A stretch of 64,000 bases of DNA from Halococcoides cellulosivorans (GCF_003058365.1 NZ_CP028858.1:124001-188000); one strand, 5' to 3'; counted from the first letter of the stretch, positions 43,218-52,407 are shown. A program made the numbers and translations. Notes: generated by a model from the sequence alone, not told the origin.

Positions 43218-44597
43218 ATGTTATCACGCCAGTTCGTCCGGGACAACCCCGACGACGTGCGCGCGATGCTCGACCAGCGGGGCGTCACGGACGTGGATCT
43301 GGACGCCCTCCTGGAGATCGACGCCGAGTGGCGCGAGTTGAAGGCGCGTGGCGACGAGTTGCGCCACGAGCGCAACGAGGTCAGCGAACGGATCGGCGCG
43401 CTCAAACGCGAGGGTGACGACGAGGCCGCCGAGGCGGCCATCGAGCGCTCACAGGACCTCAAAGCCGACCTGGAGGAGGTCGAGTCCCGCGCCGAAGACC
43501 TCGAAGCGGACCTCGAAGATCGCTTGCTCGCGATTCCGAACGTCCCCCAGGACGACGTGCCCGTCGGAGAGACCGAAGACGACAACGTCGAGATCGACCG
43601 CTGGGGCGTCGCGGAGAGCGACGTCGACCCGAGCACGGTCGACCCGCACTACGAGTTGGGTGAGCGCCTGGGCATCATCGACGAGTCCCGCGGCGCGAAA
43701 GTCTCGGGCGCGGGCTTTTATTTCCTGCGTGGGGACGGCGCACGCCTCGAACGCGCACTCGTGCAGTTCATGCTCGATCGCCACCGTGAGCAAGGCTACA
43801 CCGAGGTCTTCCCGCCGATCCCCGTCAACTCGGCGTCGATGACGGGGACGGGGCAACTCCCGAAATTCACCGCGGACGCCTACCGCGTCGGCGGCGACGA
43901 ACGCGAGGCCTACGCCGACGAGGACCTGTGGCTCTGCCCGACCGCGGAGGTCCCGGTCACCAACATGCACCGCGACGAGACGCTGATCGCCGACGAACTC
44001 CCGCTGAAATACACCGCCTACACACCGAACTTCCGGCGCGAGGCGGGCGAACACGGCACCGAAACCCGCGGGATCGTCCGCGTCCATCAGTTCAACAAAG
44101 TCGAGATGGTGAACTTCGTCCCGCCAGAACAGAGTGACGAGCGCCTGGAGGGTCTGCTCGACGAGGCGACCGCGATCCTCGAAGAGTTGGGCCTGCCCTA
44201 CCGTGTGATCGAACTCTGTACGGGCGATCTCACCTTCGCGTCGGCGAAGACCTACGATATCGAGGTCTGGGCCCCTGGCGACGACATGGACGACGGGCCC
44301 GACCGCGGCGGTCGCTGGCTCGAAGTCTCGTCGGCGTCGAACTTCGAGGACTACCAGGCCCGACGGGCGGGTATTCGATACCGACCCGAGCGCCACGAGT
44401 CCGCCGAGTACGTCCACACGCTCAACGCTTCGGGGCTGGCACTGCCCCGCGTGATGGTCGCCATCCTCGAACACTACCAGCGCCCGGACGGCACCGTCGC
44501 CGTGCCCGACGCGCTCCAGTCGTACATGGGTGGGATCGACACGATCGAGGGCCTGGACCCCGTCGACGAGAGCGCCCTCGGCGAGAGCGATTCCTGA
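43218..44597 (+). CDS. serS: Seryl-tRNA synthetase
   Basis: 459 residues, class II. N-terminal coiled-coil arm (about residues 25-105, ELKARGDELRHERNEVSERIG). Motif 2 is in TPNFRREAGEHGTETRG and motif 3 in LNASGLALPRVMVAILEHYQ. The start MLSRQFVRDNPDDVRAML at 43218 is 23 codons inside the open frame and matches the family. It is the bacterial-type SerRS used by haloarchaea, not the rare methanogen type. Confidence 0.96.
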   Translation: MLSRQFVRDNPDDVRAMLDQRGVTDVDLDALLEIDAEWRELKARGDELRHERNEVSERIGALKREGDDEAAEAAIERSQDLKADLEEVESRAEDLEADLEDRLLAIPNVPQDDVPVGETEDDNVEIDRWGVAESDVDPSTVDPHYELGERLGIIDESRGAKVSGAGFYFLRGDGARLERALVQFMLDRHREQGYTEVFPPIPVNSASMTGTGQLPKFTADAYRVGGDEREAYADEDLWLCPTAEVPVTNMHRDETLIADELPLKYTAYTPNFRREAGEHGTETRGIVRVHQFNKVEMVNFVPPEQSDERLEGLLDEATAILEELGLPYRVIELCTGDLTFASAKTYDIEVWAPGDDMDDGPDRGGRWLEVSSASNFEDYQARRAGIRYRPERHESAEYVHTLNASGLALPRVMVAILEHYQRPDGTVAVPDALQSYMGGIDTIEGLDPVDESALGESDS

Positions 44598-44680
44598 CGC
44601 CGGCGGTTCGTCTCGAGAGTTCTGCCGTGCCCAGCGACAGCGATCGGCGTGCGTCACTCTGACAAGAAATAAACAACATG

Positions 44681-44688
44681 TTTATTAA
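44681..44688 (+). promoter_or_regulatory. TATA box of the 44714 gene
   Basis: tttattaa about 30 bp before the ATG at 44714, in an AT-rich patch within GC-rich surroundings. Confidence 0.45.
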
Positions 44689-44713
44689 TGACTGTCCGTA
44701 ACGCAGTGTACGG

Positions 44714-44998
44714 ATGGAACTCACAGAGATCCACACGCACCTGACCGACAACTGCGACTTCCCGGTCGACCGGGCTGGACTCATCGCTGCCGTCGGGGAC
44801 CGCGAGGTCACCGCCGCCGACGGTGGGTCGACGCGCCTGGCGGACGCGCTCCAGGCCACCGATGAACCCCAGTACGGCTCCGCGACCGAGGCTCACGAGG
44901 CGATCCTCGCGAACCTGGGCGACGCCCACGTCGGGCGGAAGTTCTACGATGACCGCGGCGGCACTGGCCAGGACCGCCACCGAACACGCAGTCTCTAG
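44714..44998 (+). CDS. DUF5789-like small protein
   Basis: 94 residues. The pattern CDFPVDRAGLIAAVGDREV...GGSTRLADALQATDE...EAILANLGDAHVGRKFYDDRG is like the haloarchaeal DUF5789 family: a short helix-strand unit ending in a G-R-K-x-Y/F-D motif. Soluble, no signal peptide. It is convergent with the next gene, 20 bp away. Function unknown; the family is common and multi-copy in haloarchaea as far as I recall. Confidence 0.6.
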   Translation: MELTEIHTHLTDNCDFPVDRAGLIAAVGDREVTAADGGSTRLADALQATDEPQYGSATEAHEAILANLGDAHVGRKFYDDRGGTGQDRHRTRSL

Positions 44999-45018
44999 CA
45001 CGACCGATCGCGACGGCG

Positions 45019-45342
45019 TCAGTCGAGAACAGAGACAGTGGCGGCGTCGGGATCGACACCCAATCGGGCGAACTGTTCGACGAGATGGTCGTGCGCGGCG
45101 TCGATCGCCCGCCCGCGATCATCGAACCCACGCGGTGCGGGCTGCTCGAAGATGACCCGCACCTCTCGACCGTCGATTTCCTGGACGACACCGCCCGTAC
45201 CGACGGGCGTGATCGCGTCACAGACCCAGACGAAATCGGTCTCGGGCGTGGGCGCTCCCCGATACTCGGGTGGGTCGTCGCCGGGTTCGTACAGCGTCCC
45301 CGTGAGCGCGACGTCCGCGTATCGCCCTTCGATTCGGAGCAC
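45019..45342 (-). CDS. Conserved haloarchaeal protein (DUF7113-like)
   Basis: 107 residues. Beta-rich start MLRIEGRYADVALTGTLYEPG, then PETDFVWVCDAITPVGTGG and RVIFEQPAPRGFDDRGRAID. I recall a haloarchaeal family of this kind (DUF7113), not certain. It lies 7 bp downstream of the HIT gene on the same strand and is probably in its operon. No catalytic motif seen. Confidence 0.6.
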   Translation of the reverse strand: MLRIEGRYADVALTGTLYEPGDDPPEYRGAPTPETDFVWVCDAITPVGTGGVVQEIDGREVRVIFEQPAPRGFDDRGRAIDAAHDHLVEQFARLGVDPDAATVSVLD

Positions 45343-45349
45343 GCACTCC

Positions 45350-45766
45350 TCAGGCCTCGATCGCGCTCGCGATCTCAGCGAGGCGGTCGTCGCTCACCTC
45401 GGGGCGATCGGCAAACAGCGCGTGGACCGGGCCCACGTCGTCGCCGTCGGTCCGGGGGACGACGTGGACGTGGCTGTGGGGCACTTCCTGGCCCGCGGCG
45501 GGGCCGTCGTTGACGGCGACGGTCGCGCCGTCGGCCCCGACCGCGTCAGCGATCGCGTCGGGCAGGCGACGGGCGACCGCGAACACCTCGCCCGCGAGTT
45601 CGTCGGGCATCTCGCCCAGGCGCTCGTGATGGGCTTTCGGAATCACCAGCGTGTGGCCCTCGCGCAACGGGTTGGCGTCGAGAAAGGCCAGCACGCGATC
45701 GGTCTCGTGGACGACATGGCCGGGAATCTCGCCGTCGACGATCGAACAGAACACACAGTCGCTCAT
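45350..45766 (-). CDS. HIT-family nucleotide hydrolase/transferase
   Basis: 138 residues. Begins MSDCVFCSIVDGEIPGHVVH with a paired-Cys start, and has the histidine triad in PHSHVHVVPR near residue 105 (H-x-H-x-H). Such proteins hydrolyse nucleoside phosphoramidates or dinucleotides. The ATG at 45766 is in frame with the family start. It is divergent from tfe, across a region holding palindromic repeats. Confidence 0.85.
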   Translation of the reverse strand: MSDCVFCSIVDGEIPGHVVHETDRVLAFLDANPLREGHTLVIPKAHHERLGEMPDELAGEVFAVARRLPDAIADAVGADGATVAVNDGPAAGQEVPHSHVHVVPRTDGDDVGPVHALFADRPEVSDDRLAEIASAIEA

Positions 45767-45798
45767 GAGCGAACGATCGGGTGGCGGGTACGTTAAAC

Positions 45799-45878
45799 GC
45801 GTGGTCCTCCGGACCACGCTATGTCGTGGTCGGTGTAGTCGCTCGCGTCGGCGCAGGCGACCACGCGATGTCGTGGTC
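45799..45878. repeat. Tandem palindromic element between the HIT gene and tfe
   Basis: gcgtggtcc-tcc-ggaccacgc (9-bp stem, 45799-45819), then accacg-ctatgt-cgtggt (45813-45830), then gaccacg-cgatgt-cgtggtc (45859-45878). The unit ccacgcNatgtcgtggtcg occurs twice. Folded as RNA or single-stranded DNA it gives alternating hairpins. It may affect either divergent promoter, or be a small mobile palindrome. Confidence 0.6.
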
Positions 45879-45943
45879 GACCGTGGCCGTGCCAGCGATA
45901 GCGGACCTAAACCTTTAACCGCGCCAGCGCCGGTCTTTTGGAC

Positions 45944-46468
45944 ATGGCTTTTGACGGTCTCCTGGAAGACCCCGTCATCCAGAAGTACCTCCACGAACTC
46001 GTGGGCCCGACGGGCATGCCGGTCGCCGCTGCACCGCCAGACGGCGAGGTGACCGACGAGGAACTCGCCGAGACACTCGATCTGGAGTTGAACGACGTCC
46101 GCCGGGCGCTGTTCATCCTCTACGAGAACGACCTTGCGAGTTACCGCCGGTTGCGCGACGAGGACTCGGGGTGGCTGACCTACCTCTGGACGTTCGAATA
46201 CCAGAACATCCCCGAACAGCTGGAATCGGAACTCCACCGCCTGCTGGAGGGACTCGAACGCCGTCGGGAGTACGAGACCGACCACCAGTTCTACCTGTGT
46301 GAGCAGTGTGGGATCCGCTTCGAGTTCGAGGAGGCGATGGACGTGAACTTCGAGTGTCCCGACTGTGGGAGTTCGCTGCAGTCCATGGAGAACACCGCGC
46401 TCGTCGACGCGATGGACGGCCGGATCGACGAGTTGCGTGCGGAACTCAACGTCGAGCGGGTGGCCTGA
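45944..46468 (+). CDS. tfe: Transcription factor E (TFE alpha)
   Basis: 174 residues. N-terminal winged helix (about 20-95: LAETLDLELNDVRRALFILYENDLASYRR), then a zinc ribbon with CEQCG and CPDCG pairs (about 120-145). TFE helps open promoter DNA with TBP, TFB and RNA polymerase. ATG at 45944 (MAFDGLLEDPVIQ) is preferred to the upstream TTG. It leads an operon of three overlapping genes: its stop TGA shares a base with the next ATG at 46468. Confidence 0.93.
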   Translation: MAFDGLLEDPVIQKYLHELVGPTGMPVAAAPPDGEVTDEELAETLDLELNDVRRALFILYENDLASYRRLRDEDSGWLTYLWTFEYQNIPEQLESELHRLLEGLERRREYETDHQFYLCEQCGIRFEFEEAMDVNFECPDCGSSLQSMENTALVDAMDGRIDELRAELNVERVA

Positions 46469-47133
46469 TGGTCGTTCTCGCGAGCAAGGTCACGGTCCGC
46501 GGTGAGGCCCGCGAGCGCGCGCTCGACGGCCTCGAAAGCATGGTCGGGGATGCGATCGGTGAGTTGGACGTCGAGTGGACGATCGGCGTTCGAGACGACG
46601 ACTTCCCCTCCGTGACGATCGAGGGCCCGGACGCCGCCGCGGCGCGCTCCGTCCTCGGTGAGCAGTGGGGGACGATCACCCCGCAGTTGACCGACGGCGA
46701 GGTCCACGTCGGCACGCTCAACTCCTGGGACGCCGACGGCATCGTCCTCGACGCGGGGCAACCGGTCCACATTCCCGCCGACCAGCTCGGCCTCGGAGAA
46801 GGTGGTCCCTCGCGGATCCGCCGTCGGTTCGGCCTCGTTCAGCATCTCCCCATGCAGTTCGTCGCGGGCGAGACGCCGCGGCTGGCCGACGCCGAGCGCG
46901 ACCGCCTGTTCGAGTGGACGCGTGGCGACGGCCGCGTCAACGTCAACAACGTCACGCGCTCGGAACTGCGCGCGACGCTCAACCGGGCGGGCCACGCCGA
47001 GGACATCGTCACGATCGAACGGCTGGGCCTGCTCGAACAGAGCGTGGTCTGTACGCCCGAGACCGCACCGCCGGGCCTGATCGCGTCGGTCGGAAAGTAT
47101 CTCCCCGCGGAGATGCTCGCCGTCACGCCATGA
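46468..47133 (+). CDS. DUF2110-family protein
   Basis: 221 residues. The layout (N-terminal alpha-beta part MVVLASKVTVRGEARER, central LNSWDADGIVLDAGQPVHIPADQLGLG resembling an S1/OB-like strand set, and C-terminal INVNNVTRSELRATLNRAGH helix pair) matches the archaeal DUF2110 family as I recall. It is translated with tfe (TGATG junction) and the stop overlaps the next gene (ATGA at 47130). Consistent linkage to tfe suggests a transcription- or RNA-related role, unproven. Confidence 0.75.
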   Translation: MVVLASKVTVRGEARERALDGLESMVGDAIGELDVEWTIGVRDDDFPSVTIEGPDAAAARSVLGEQWGTITPQLTDGEVHVGTLNSWDADGIVLDAGQPVHIPADQLGLGEGGPSRIRRRFGLVQHLPMQFVAGETPRLADAERDRLFEWTRGDGRVNVNNVTRSELRATLNRAGHAEDIVTIERLGLLEQSVVCTPETAPPGLIASVGKYLPAEMLAVTP

Positions 47134-47831
47134 GGCGGGCGCTGGCCGTCGCCGCGGTGCTCGCACTCGTCGCGCTCGCGGGCTGTTCGGGCACCGTCTC
47201 GGAGGCCGACCTCGCCGAGAACGCGACGACGAACTGGTCGACGACCGAGCCCGCCCACCTGACCGTCGAGGGCGACGAGTACCGTGCCGTCTATCGTATC
47301 GAGAACCGCACGACCGTCGAGCTCTACCAGCGCGACGCGTTCGGCCAGGAGTCGCCGCTGCCCATCTCGGCGCTCTCTTTCCGTGCCGACAACGGGACCG
47401 TCTACAACCATTCGGCGTTCGAGGTCGACGAATCGAGTCGCCGGCTCACCCTGGAGCTCCCCGCCCGGTCGGGCCAGCTCGCCTATTCGGCGCCTGCCGG
47501 GAGCAAACACCTCGGGGCCCAGACGGTCGTGACTGGCTCTCATCGGGTGACGCTGCCCGCGAACACGACCGTCGGCCTCCCCGTGCTCTCGCGGGTCCAC
47601 CCCGGCAACTACACCGTGAATCGCTCGGGACCACGGACCGAGATCGTCTGGCAGAACGTCACGAGTGATCAGCTCTCGGTCGATTACTACCACGAGCGTG
47701 ACCCGTTCGTGCTCGCCGCCCTGTTCGGACTGATCGGCCTGGTGCTCCTCGCGGGCGCGATTCATTACCTGAGGGCGTTGCGTCGCCTCCAGCGCCGCCG
47801 GGTCGAGGCGGGTCTCGAATTCGAGGAGTAG
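47130..47831 (+). CDS. DUF5803-like lipoprotein with C-terminal membrane helix
   Basis: 233 residues. The N-terminal MRRALAVAAVLALVALAG then Cys is a Sec lipoprotein signal. The exported domain is beta-rich with many N-x-S/T sites (ENRTTVELYQRDAFG). Near residue 195 a membrane helix follows (FVLAALFGLIGLVLLAGAIHYL), and then a basic cytoplasmic tail (RRLQRRRVEAG), so it is anchored at both ends. It matches haloarchaeal DUF5803 in my memory. Its gene overlaps DUF2110 by 4 bp. Confidence 0.72.
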   Translation: MRRALAVAAVLALVALAGCSGTVSEADLAENATTNWSTTEPAHLTVEGDEYRAVYRIENRTTVELYQRDAFGQESPLPISALSFRADNGTVYNHSAFEVDESSRRLTLELPARSGQLAYSAPAGSKHLGAQTVVTGSHRVTLPANTTVGLPVLSRVHPGNYTVNRSGPRTEIVWQNVTSDQLSVDYYHERDPFVLAALFGLIGLVLLAGAIHYLRALRRLQRRRVEAGLEFEE

Positions 47832-47898
47832 CCGTCGCCCTTTCCGCGCGATGGGGACCGTCGCGGGGGTTATGGACGTGGACCGCGGACGGCCGGGC

Positions 47899-48588
47899 AT
47901 GGAGGTGGGCATCGTGACCGTCGGCGACGAACTGCTGGTCGGTGACACCGTCAACGGCAATGCCGCCTGGCTGGGCCAGCAGTTGCACGAACGCGGCGCC
48001 GATCCCCGTCGGATCACCGTCGTCGGTGACTCCATCGGGGCGATCGCTGACGCCGTCGACCGCCATCGGGACGCGTTCGACGCGGTGATCGCCACCGGTG
48101 GACTCGGCCCGACCCACGACGACCGCACGATGGCCGCCATCGCCGCACTCTTCGACCGGCCGCTGGAGCCCCATCCCGACGCGATCGCGTATCTCGAAGC
48201 CGAACGCGGCTATTCGAACGAGGAGTTGGCCGCCGACACCGTCGCCCTGCCCGCCGGCGCGCGCCACCTGCCCAACAGCGAGGGCGTCGCGCCCGGGGCA
48301 GTCGTCGAGACCGTCTACGTCCTCCCGGGGGTGCCAGCCGAGATGAAAGCGATGTTCGAGGCCGTCGCCGGCGAGTTCGGCGGTACGCGGCCCGTGATCG
48401 AGGTCGTGCGCGTGCCGGGCCACGAGTCCGAACTGCTCGACGTCATCGAGGGTGTCCGCGAGCGCTTCGACGTGCAGGTCGGCTCGTATCCGGGCGAGGT
48501 CGTCCGCATCAAACTCACCGGCACCGAGGACAGCGAGGTCGCCGCGGCCGCGGACTGGGTTCGCGAACACGCCGACGTCGAGAAATAG
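47899..48588 (+). CDS. CinA/MoCF-like protein (competence-damage-inducible A)
   Basis: 229 residues. MEVGIVTVGDELLVGDTVN is the MoCF-biosynthesis start, with the TGGLGPTHDDRTMAAIA motif near residue 75 and VYVLPGVPAEMKAMFE near 148, both typical of CinA N-terminal domains (nucleotide or molybdopterin binding; some are pyrophosphatases). Lacks the C-terminal deamidase domain. Start at 47899 fits the family; the frame opens 16 codons earlier. A run of ten G follows the stop codon. Confidence 0.85.
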   Translation: MEVGIVTVGDELLVGDTVNGNAAWLGQQLHERGADPRRITVVGDSIGAIADAVDRHRDAFDAVIATGGLGPTHDDRTMAAIAALFDRPLEPHPDAIAYLEAERGYSNEELAADTVALPAGARHLPNSEGVAPGAVVETVYVLPGVPAEMKAMFEAVAGEFGGTRPVIEVVRVPGHESELLDVIEGVRERFDVQVGSYPGEVVRIKLTGTEDSEVAAAADWVREHADVEK

Positions 48589-48628
48589 GGGGGGGGGAGG
48601 GACGCCGGTCGCGTTCTCAGCCGTGCGC

Positions 48629-49477
48629 TCAATCGAGTTCGAGCCAGGGGACGTCGATCAGCGCCGGGATGTGCGTCTCGATGTGGTGTTCCCAGACGCC
48701 CTCTTCTCCGAACGCCTCGCCGTGGTCGGCGGTGACGACCACCCGGCCGTCGAGGTCCTCGACCAGCGTCGCGATCTCTTCGAGCGCGATCCTGAGGTTC
48801 TCCTCGTGGAGTTTCAGGCCGGTCTCCCGGGTGCCGTCCGAGAGCAACCCCGTGGTTCCGGTTTCGAGCCAGAGCCCCGCTTTCTGGGCGAGTTCGCTGC
48901 CTTCGAGCAGGCGCTCCATCTTGGGGCGGACGGCGTCACCGATCCGTCCGAGTGGCCCCTGGCTCGCATCGTCGTCGCCCTGGCGTTTGATCCCCTCCTG
49001 GATCTGTTCGAGTTTCGGGCCGCCGTCACGCGAGAGAAACGGGGCGTGAGGCTGCATGTAGTGGAGGACCGTCCGCTCGCGCTCGTCGACGAGATCGGCG
49101 TGGTCGCGATATGAGGCTTCGATTCCCGCCGGCGGGACCGTGCCGAGATCGTCGTCCCACTCGTCTTGCCAGACGTCGATCACGCTCTTGATGTGATCGT
49201 TGGCCGTCCAGTCGTAGTCACAGCTCGCGCCCCACTTGAGGTCTTTCAGCGCGATGCCGAGGTCGTTGATAAAGGGGTTCCCCGAGAAGTAGGCGATGTC
49301 GTGATCGCCGTCGAGGGTGCGATACGCCCACTCGGGGGTCGAGGAGCCCAGACTCTCGCGTTTTTCGAGCGTGCCGTCGAGATACTCGTCGTAGACGTCC
49401 TCGAAGACGTCGTAGCGGCAGGCGTCGAGGACGATGCAGGTGTCCCAGTCGGATTCGAGAAACTCCTGGGGCGTCAT
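48629..49477 (-). CDS. Sulfatase/alkaline-phosphatase-fold hydrolase
   Basis: 282 residues, cytoplasmic. N-terminal DWDTCIVLDACRYDVFEDV carries the metal-binding Asp and Cys nucleophile region of the alkaline phosphatase superfamily; the C-terminal VVVTADHGEAFGEEGVWEHH carries the D-H-G-E/H metal ligands. In the middle, LHYMQPHAPFLS is a typical substrate strand. In haloarchaea such genes often lie in surface-polysaccharide clusters, but no such neighbours are seen here. Substrate unknown. Confidence 0.82.
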   Translation of the reverse strand: MTPQEFLESDWDTCIVLDACRYDVFEDVYDEYLDGTLEKRESLGSSTPEWAYRTLDGDHDIAYFSGNPFINDLGIALKDLKWGASCDYDWTANDHIKSVIDVWQDEWDDDLGTVPPAGIEASYRDHADLVDERERTVLHYMQPHAPFLSRDGGPKLEQIQEGIKRQGDDDASQGPLGRIGDAVRPKMERLLEGSELAQKAGLWLETGTTGLLSDGTRETGLKLHEENLRIALEEIATLVEDLDGRVVVTADHGEAFGEEGVWEHHIETHIPALIDVPWLELD

Positions 49478-49518
49478 TGCCAGCGGTTACGCGCCCGCTG
49501 ATGAATGCCTTGGGATGT

Positions 49519-49632
49519 TCACCGGAGGAGGGCGTACAGCCAGCCGAGCGTGGCGAGCAGGCCGCCGCCGCCGACGAGGACGCCGAGGAGGTTCACCGTC
49601 GACGGATCGAGCGTTCCCGAGAGGACGATCAT
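49519..49632 (-). CDS. 37-residue single-helix membrane protein
   Basis: Reads MIVLSGTLDPSTVNLLGVLV and continues GGGGLLATLGWLYALLR, then stop. It is one clean hydrophobic helix with a short polar start, a common form for conserved small haloarchaeal proteins. It lies between the sulfatase-fold gene and cysS, 30 bp from the cysS stop. The start ATG at 49632 is good; too short for normal gene callers. Function unknown. Confidence 0.55.
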   Translation of the reverse strand: MIVLSGTLDPSTVNLLGVLVGGGGLLATLGWLYALLR

Positions 49633-49662
49633 ACCGGTCCGTGGAGCGCGCTCTGGATAAAG

Positions 49663-51180
49663 CTACGCCCGCCGGAAGGTCGGGCCGCCGTCGCCGTCCT
49701 CGACCTCGATGCCCAGCTCGTCGAGTCGGTCGCGCACCCAGTCGGCCCGGTCGTAGTTGCCGGCCTCGCGGTCGCGCTCGCGGACCTCCAGGAGGAGTTC
49801 GACCAGATCGTCGACCAGGTCGTCGGCGTCGCCGCCCGCCGCGACCGCCAGCGGCAGGCCCAACACGTCGATCGCGATCGCGTCGTACAGCGCGATCGCG
49901 TCGCGACAGCCCTGGTAGTCGTACGGCGCGCCCCGATCGACGTGGCGGTTGACCGCACGGGTGGCCGCTTCGAGTGCGGCGAGCGCGCGGCGGGTGTTGA
50001 AATCGTCGTTCAGGCCGTCGTGGGCCTCACGACGTGCGTCCGCGACGGCGTCACGAAGGTCGTCGTCCGGCGCGGTCGCGAACGCCGCGACGCTGTCGGC
50101 CCCCTCCTGGGCGCGCTCGTACCCGCGTCGAAGCGTCTCGAAGCGATCGCGGGCCTCCGCGATCGTCGCCGCGCTGTAGGTCGCCCGCGAGTCGTAGGCC
50201 GTCGAGAGGAGGAAGGTGCGCACGACGCCTGCGCCGTGCTCGTCGATCGCCTCCGCGACGGTCGCGAAGTTGCCCAGCGAGGAGGACATCTTCTCGTCGG
50301 CGGTTTCGAGCAGGCCGACGTGCAGCCAGTAGCGCACGAACTCCCTCCCCGTCGCGGCCTCGCTCTGGGCGATCTCGTTTTCGTGATGGGGAAAGATCAG
50401 GTCCTGCCCGCCGACGTGGATGTCGATGGTGTCGGCGAGGTGGGCCGTGCTCATCGCCGAGCACTCGACGTGCCACCCGGGCCGACCTTCACCCCACGGA
50501 GACGCCCAGGTCTGGGCGCCGTCGACGGCCTCGTCGGCGGGTGCGGCCTCGTCGTGACGGTGGTCAGCGATCGCCGCGGGGTCGACGCCGCCGGCTTTCC
50601 AGAGCGCGAAATCGGCGGGGTGGCGCTTTTCCGATCGTTCGTCGGGGTCGCCCTGGGACTCCATCTCGTCGACCGCCTGATTCGAGAGGTCGCCGTACGA
50701 CTCGAAACTCGTCACGTCGAAGTAGACCGACCCGTCGACGGCGTAGGCGTGGCCCCGGTCGATCAATCGCTCGACGAGTGCGACGATCTCTTCGATGTGC
50801 TCGGAGACGCGCGGGTACGCGCTGGCGCGCTCACAGCCCAGGCCACGCATCGCGGCGATGATCGTCTCGATGTAGGATTGCGCGACATCGCGTTCGTCCG
50901 CGCCCGCTTCTCCGATGCGTGCGACGATCTTCTCGTTGACGTCGGTGAAGTTCTCGATATGGTCGACCGAATACCCGCGGGCCCGCAGCCAGCGCACCAT
51001 CACGTCGACGTGGACCCACCCGCGGGCGTGACCGAGATGCGGCGGGTCCGAGGTGGTCAGCCCACAGTAATAGAGCCGAACGTGGTCGTCGTCGGTGGGC
51101 TCGAAGACCTGTGACTCGCCGGTCATCGAGTCGGTCACCCGAATCGGATCGCCACCGTCGGGGGGCGTGTGCTCGCTCAT
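49663..51180 (-). CDS. cysS: Cysteinyl-tRNA synthetase
   Basis: 505 residues, class I. HIGH motif in [14 protein letters not shown]-like motif EKMSSSLGN, zinc ligands in YYCGLT (first Cys), GWHVECSAM and [10 protein letters not shown]. The start [10 protein letters not shown] at 51180 precedes the conserved [15 protein letters not shown]; ten earlier codons are open. A disordered acidic insert ([20 protein letters not shown]) is normal for the family. Adjacent small membrane gene at 49519. Confidence 0.95.
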   Translation of the reverse strand: MSEHTPPDGGDPIRVTDSMTGESQVFEPTDDDHVRLYYCGLTTSDPPHLGHARGWVHVDVMVRWLRARGYSVDHIENFTDVNEKIVARIGEAGADERDVAQSYIETIIAAMRGLGCERASAYPRVSEHIEEIVALVERLIDRGHAYAVDGSVYFDVTSFESYGDLSNQAVDEMESQGDPDERSEKRHPADFALWKAGGVDPAAIADHRHDEAAPADEAVDGAQTWASPWGEGRPGWHVECSAMSTAHLADTIDIHVGGQDLIFPHHENEIAQSEAATGREFVRYWLHVGLLETADEKMSSSLGNFATVAEAIDEHGAGVVRTFLLSTAYDSRATYSAATIAEARDRFETLRRGYERAQEGADSVAAFATAPDDDLRDAVADARREAHDGLNDDFNTRRALAALEAATRAVNRHVDRGAPYDYQGCRDAIALYDAIAIDVLGLPLAVAAGGDADDLVDDLVELLLEVRERDREAGNYDRADWVRDRLDELGIEVEDGDGGPTFRRA

Positions 51181-51231
51181 TGGCGGGCCAAGCGGTACCG
51201 CGCCAATCAATCCGTCGATGGTCCGGCCGAT

Positions 51232-52407
51232 TCAGACCCACTCGAACAGCGTCAACGGGTCCTGGAGGTCGATCTGGCCGTCGCCATTGATGTCGAACAG
51301 CGCAGTGTGCTCTTCGAGGATGCGGTCGTCGGCGTGCTGGAAGTACCGATTGACGTCTGGGAAGTCGATCCGTCCGTTGCCGTTGAAATCGGCGTGGATC
51401 CCGTCGCCGTCGAGATCACGGGGCCGGACGCCGTCGATCTGCGGGACGTCGGGGGCCGTCCGCACGACGGCTCGCGCCGGGACCGACCGTCCGTCGCCCG
51501 TGACGGCTTCGACGGAGACGTCGACGACCGATCCCGGTGGGAGCGCGTCGATCGTGACGCTCGTCTCGCTGGCTGGCACCGACCGGAAGACACCTTCGAG
51601 ATTGTCGGGAACGACTCGCACGGCGTAGCGCTCGACGGATTCGGCGGGCGCCGTCCACGAGAGGTCGATCCCGCCCTCGGCGGGGGCGAGCGAGAGGTCC
51701 CCCGGCGGAGCGATCGACCCCGCAGTCGTCACCTCGGCTTCGATCGGGGCCGATTCCGCGACGACCTCGCCGTTTTCGACGGTCTCCGTCCAGGCCTGGA
51801 GGAAGTAGGCCGTCTCCGGATCGAGGCCAGTCAGGGTGGCCTGGCCATCAGCGGCAGTTGCGTGGGTGACCGGCGGTTCGACGACCCTGTCGGTGACTGG
51901 TGCAGCGCCGACGTGAACACGGTTCGTCTCGTCGCCCGCGGCGGTCCACCCGACGACGACCTCGGTTTCGGTGACGTCGAACGTGGCCCACCGGAACTCC
52001 GGTCCCCCTGGTGCCGGTGAATCGGCCGGTGGTGTCGTCACTATCGCAGGGTCCAGTGTCTCACTGACAGTCGTCGATGGGTCCCCCTGGTCGACCTCTA
52101 TCTCGTAGGTTCGGTCGGGGGCGATCGGAGGTCGACCGACCGTCTCCGGGGAGTCGGGAGTTTCCACCCAGAACACGTAGTCGTCCCACCTGATCTGGAT
52201 GGGGGTGGCCGAAGAGACGTACGAAAAGGAGATCGAAGAGGCAGTCACGTCGTCGATAAACATCTCGTTGGTCGGCCGTCCCGATGCGCTTCCGATCACT
52301 CTCGACCCGACGGCCGCACCCCCTGCGAGTCCCGCTGCCGAGGCCAGCAGGCCCCGCCGGGTCGTCACCGGCTGTCCTGTCCCCGTTGGATCGTTCTCGT
52401 CAGCCAT
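51232..52407 (-). CDS. Tat-exported fibronectin-III/dockerin-like protein
   Basis: 391 residues. N-terminal TTRRGLLASAAGLAGGAAVG is a Tat signal. Two or three fibronectin-III-like beta sandwiches follow (ISFSYVSSATPIQIRWDDY; FDVTETEVVVGWTAAGDET; IDLSWTAPAESVERYAVRV). The C-terminal 65 residues are a dockerin-like EF-hand pair: DFNGNGRIDFPDVNRYFQ and ALFDINGDGQIDLQDP. The same module, with the D-F-P-D-V-N signature, is near the start of the effector at 15466. A TATA box (taatattaaa, about 52433-52443) lies 30 bp upstream. Confidence 0.78.
   Translation of the reverse strand: MADENDPTGTGQPVTTRRGLLASAAGLAGGAAVGSRVIGSASGRPTNEMFIDDVTASSISFSYVSSATPIQIRWDDYVFWVETPDSPETVGRPPIAPDRTYEIEVDQGDPSTTVSETLDPAIVTTPPADSPAPGGPEFRWATFDVTETEVVVGWTAAGDETNRVHVGAAPVTDRVVEPPVTHATAADGQATLTGLDPETAYFLQAWTETVENGEVVAESAPIEAEVTTAGSIAPPGDLSLAPAEGGIDLSWTAPAESVERYAVRVVPDNLEGVFRSVPASETSVTIDALPPGSVVDVSVEAVTGDGRSVPARAVVRTAPDVPQIDGVRPRDLDGDGIHADFNGNGRIDFPDVNRYFQHADDRILEEHTALFDINGDGQIDLQDPLTLFEWV

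Noticed and set aside
48588-48597. Run of ten G after the cinA-like stop as a phase-variation tract
   Set aside because: It begins at the stop codon and no frame change would affect a gene in a useful way.
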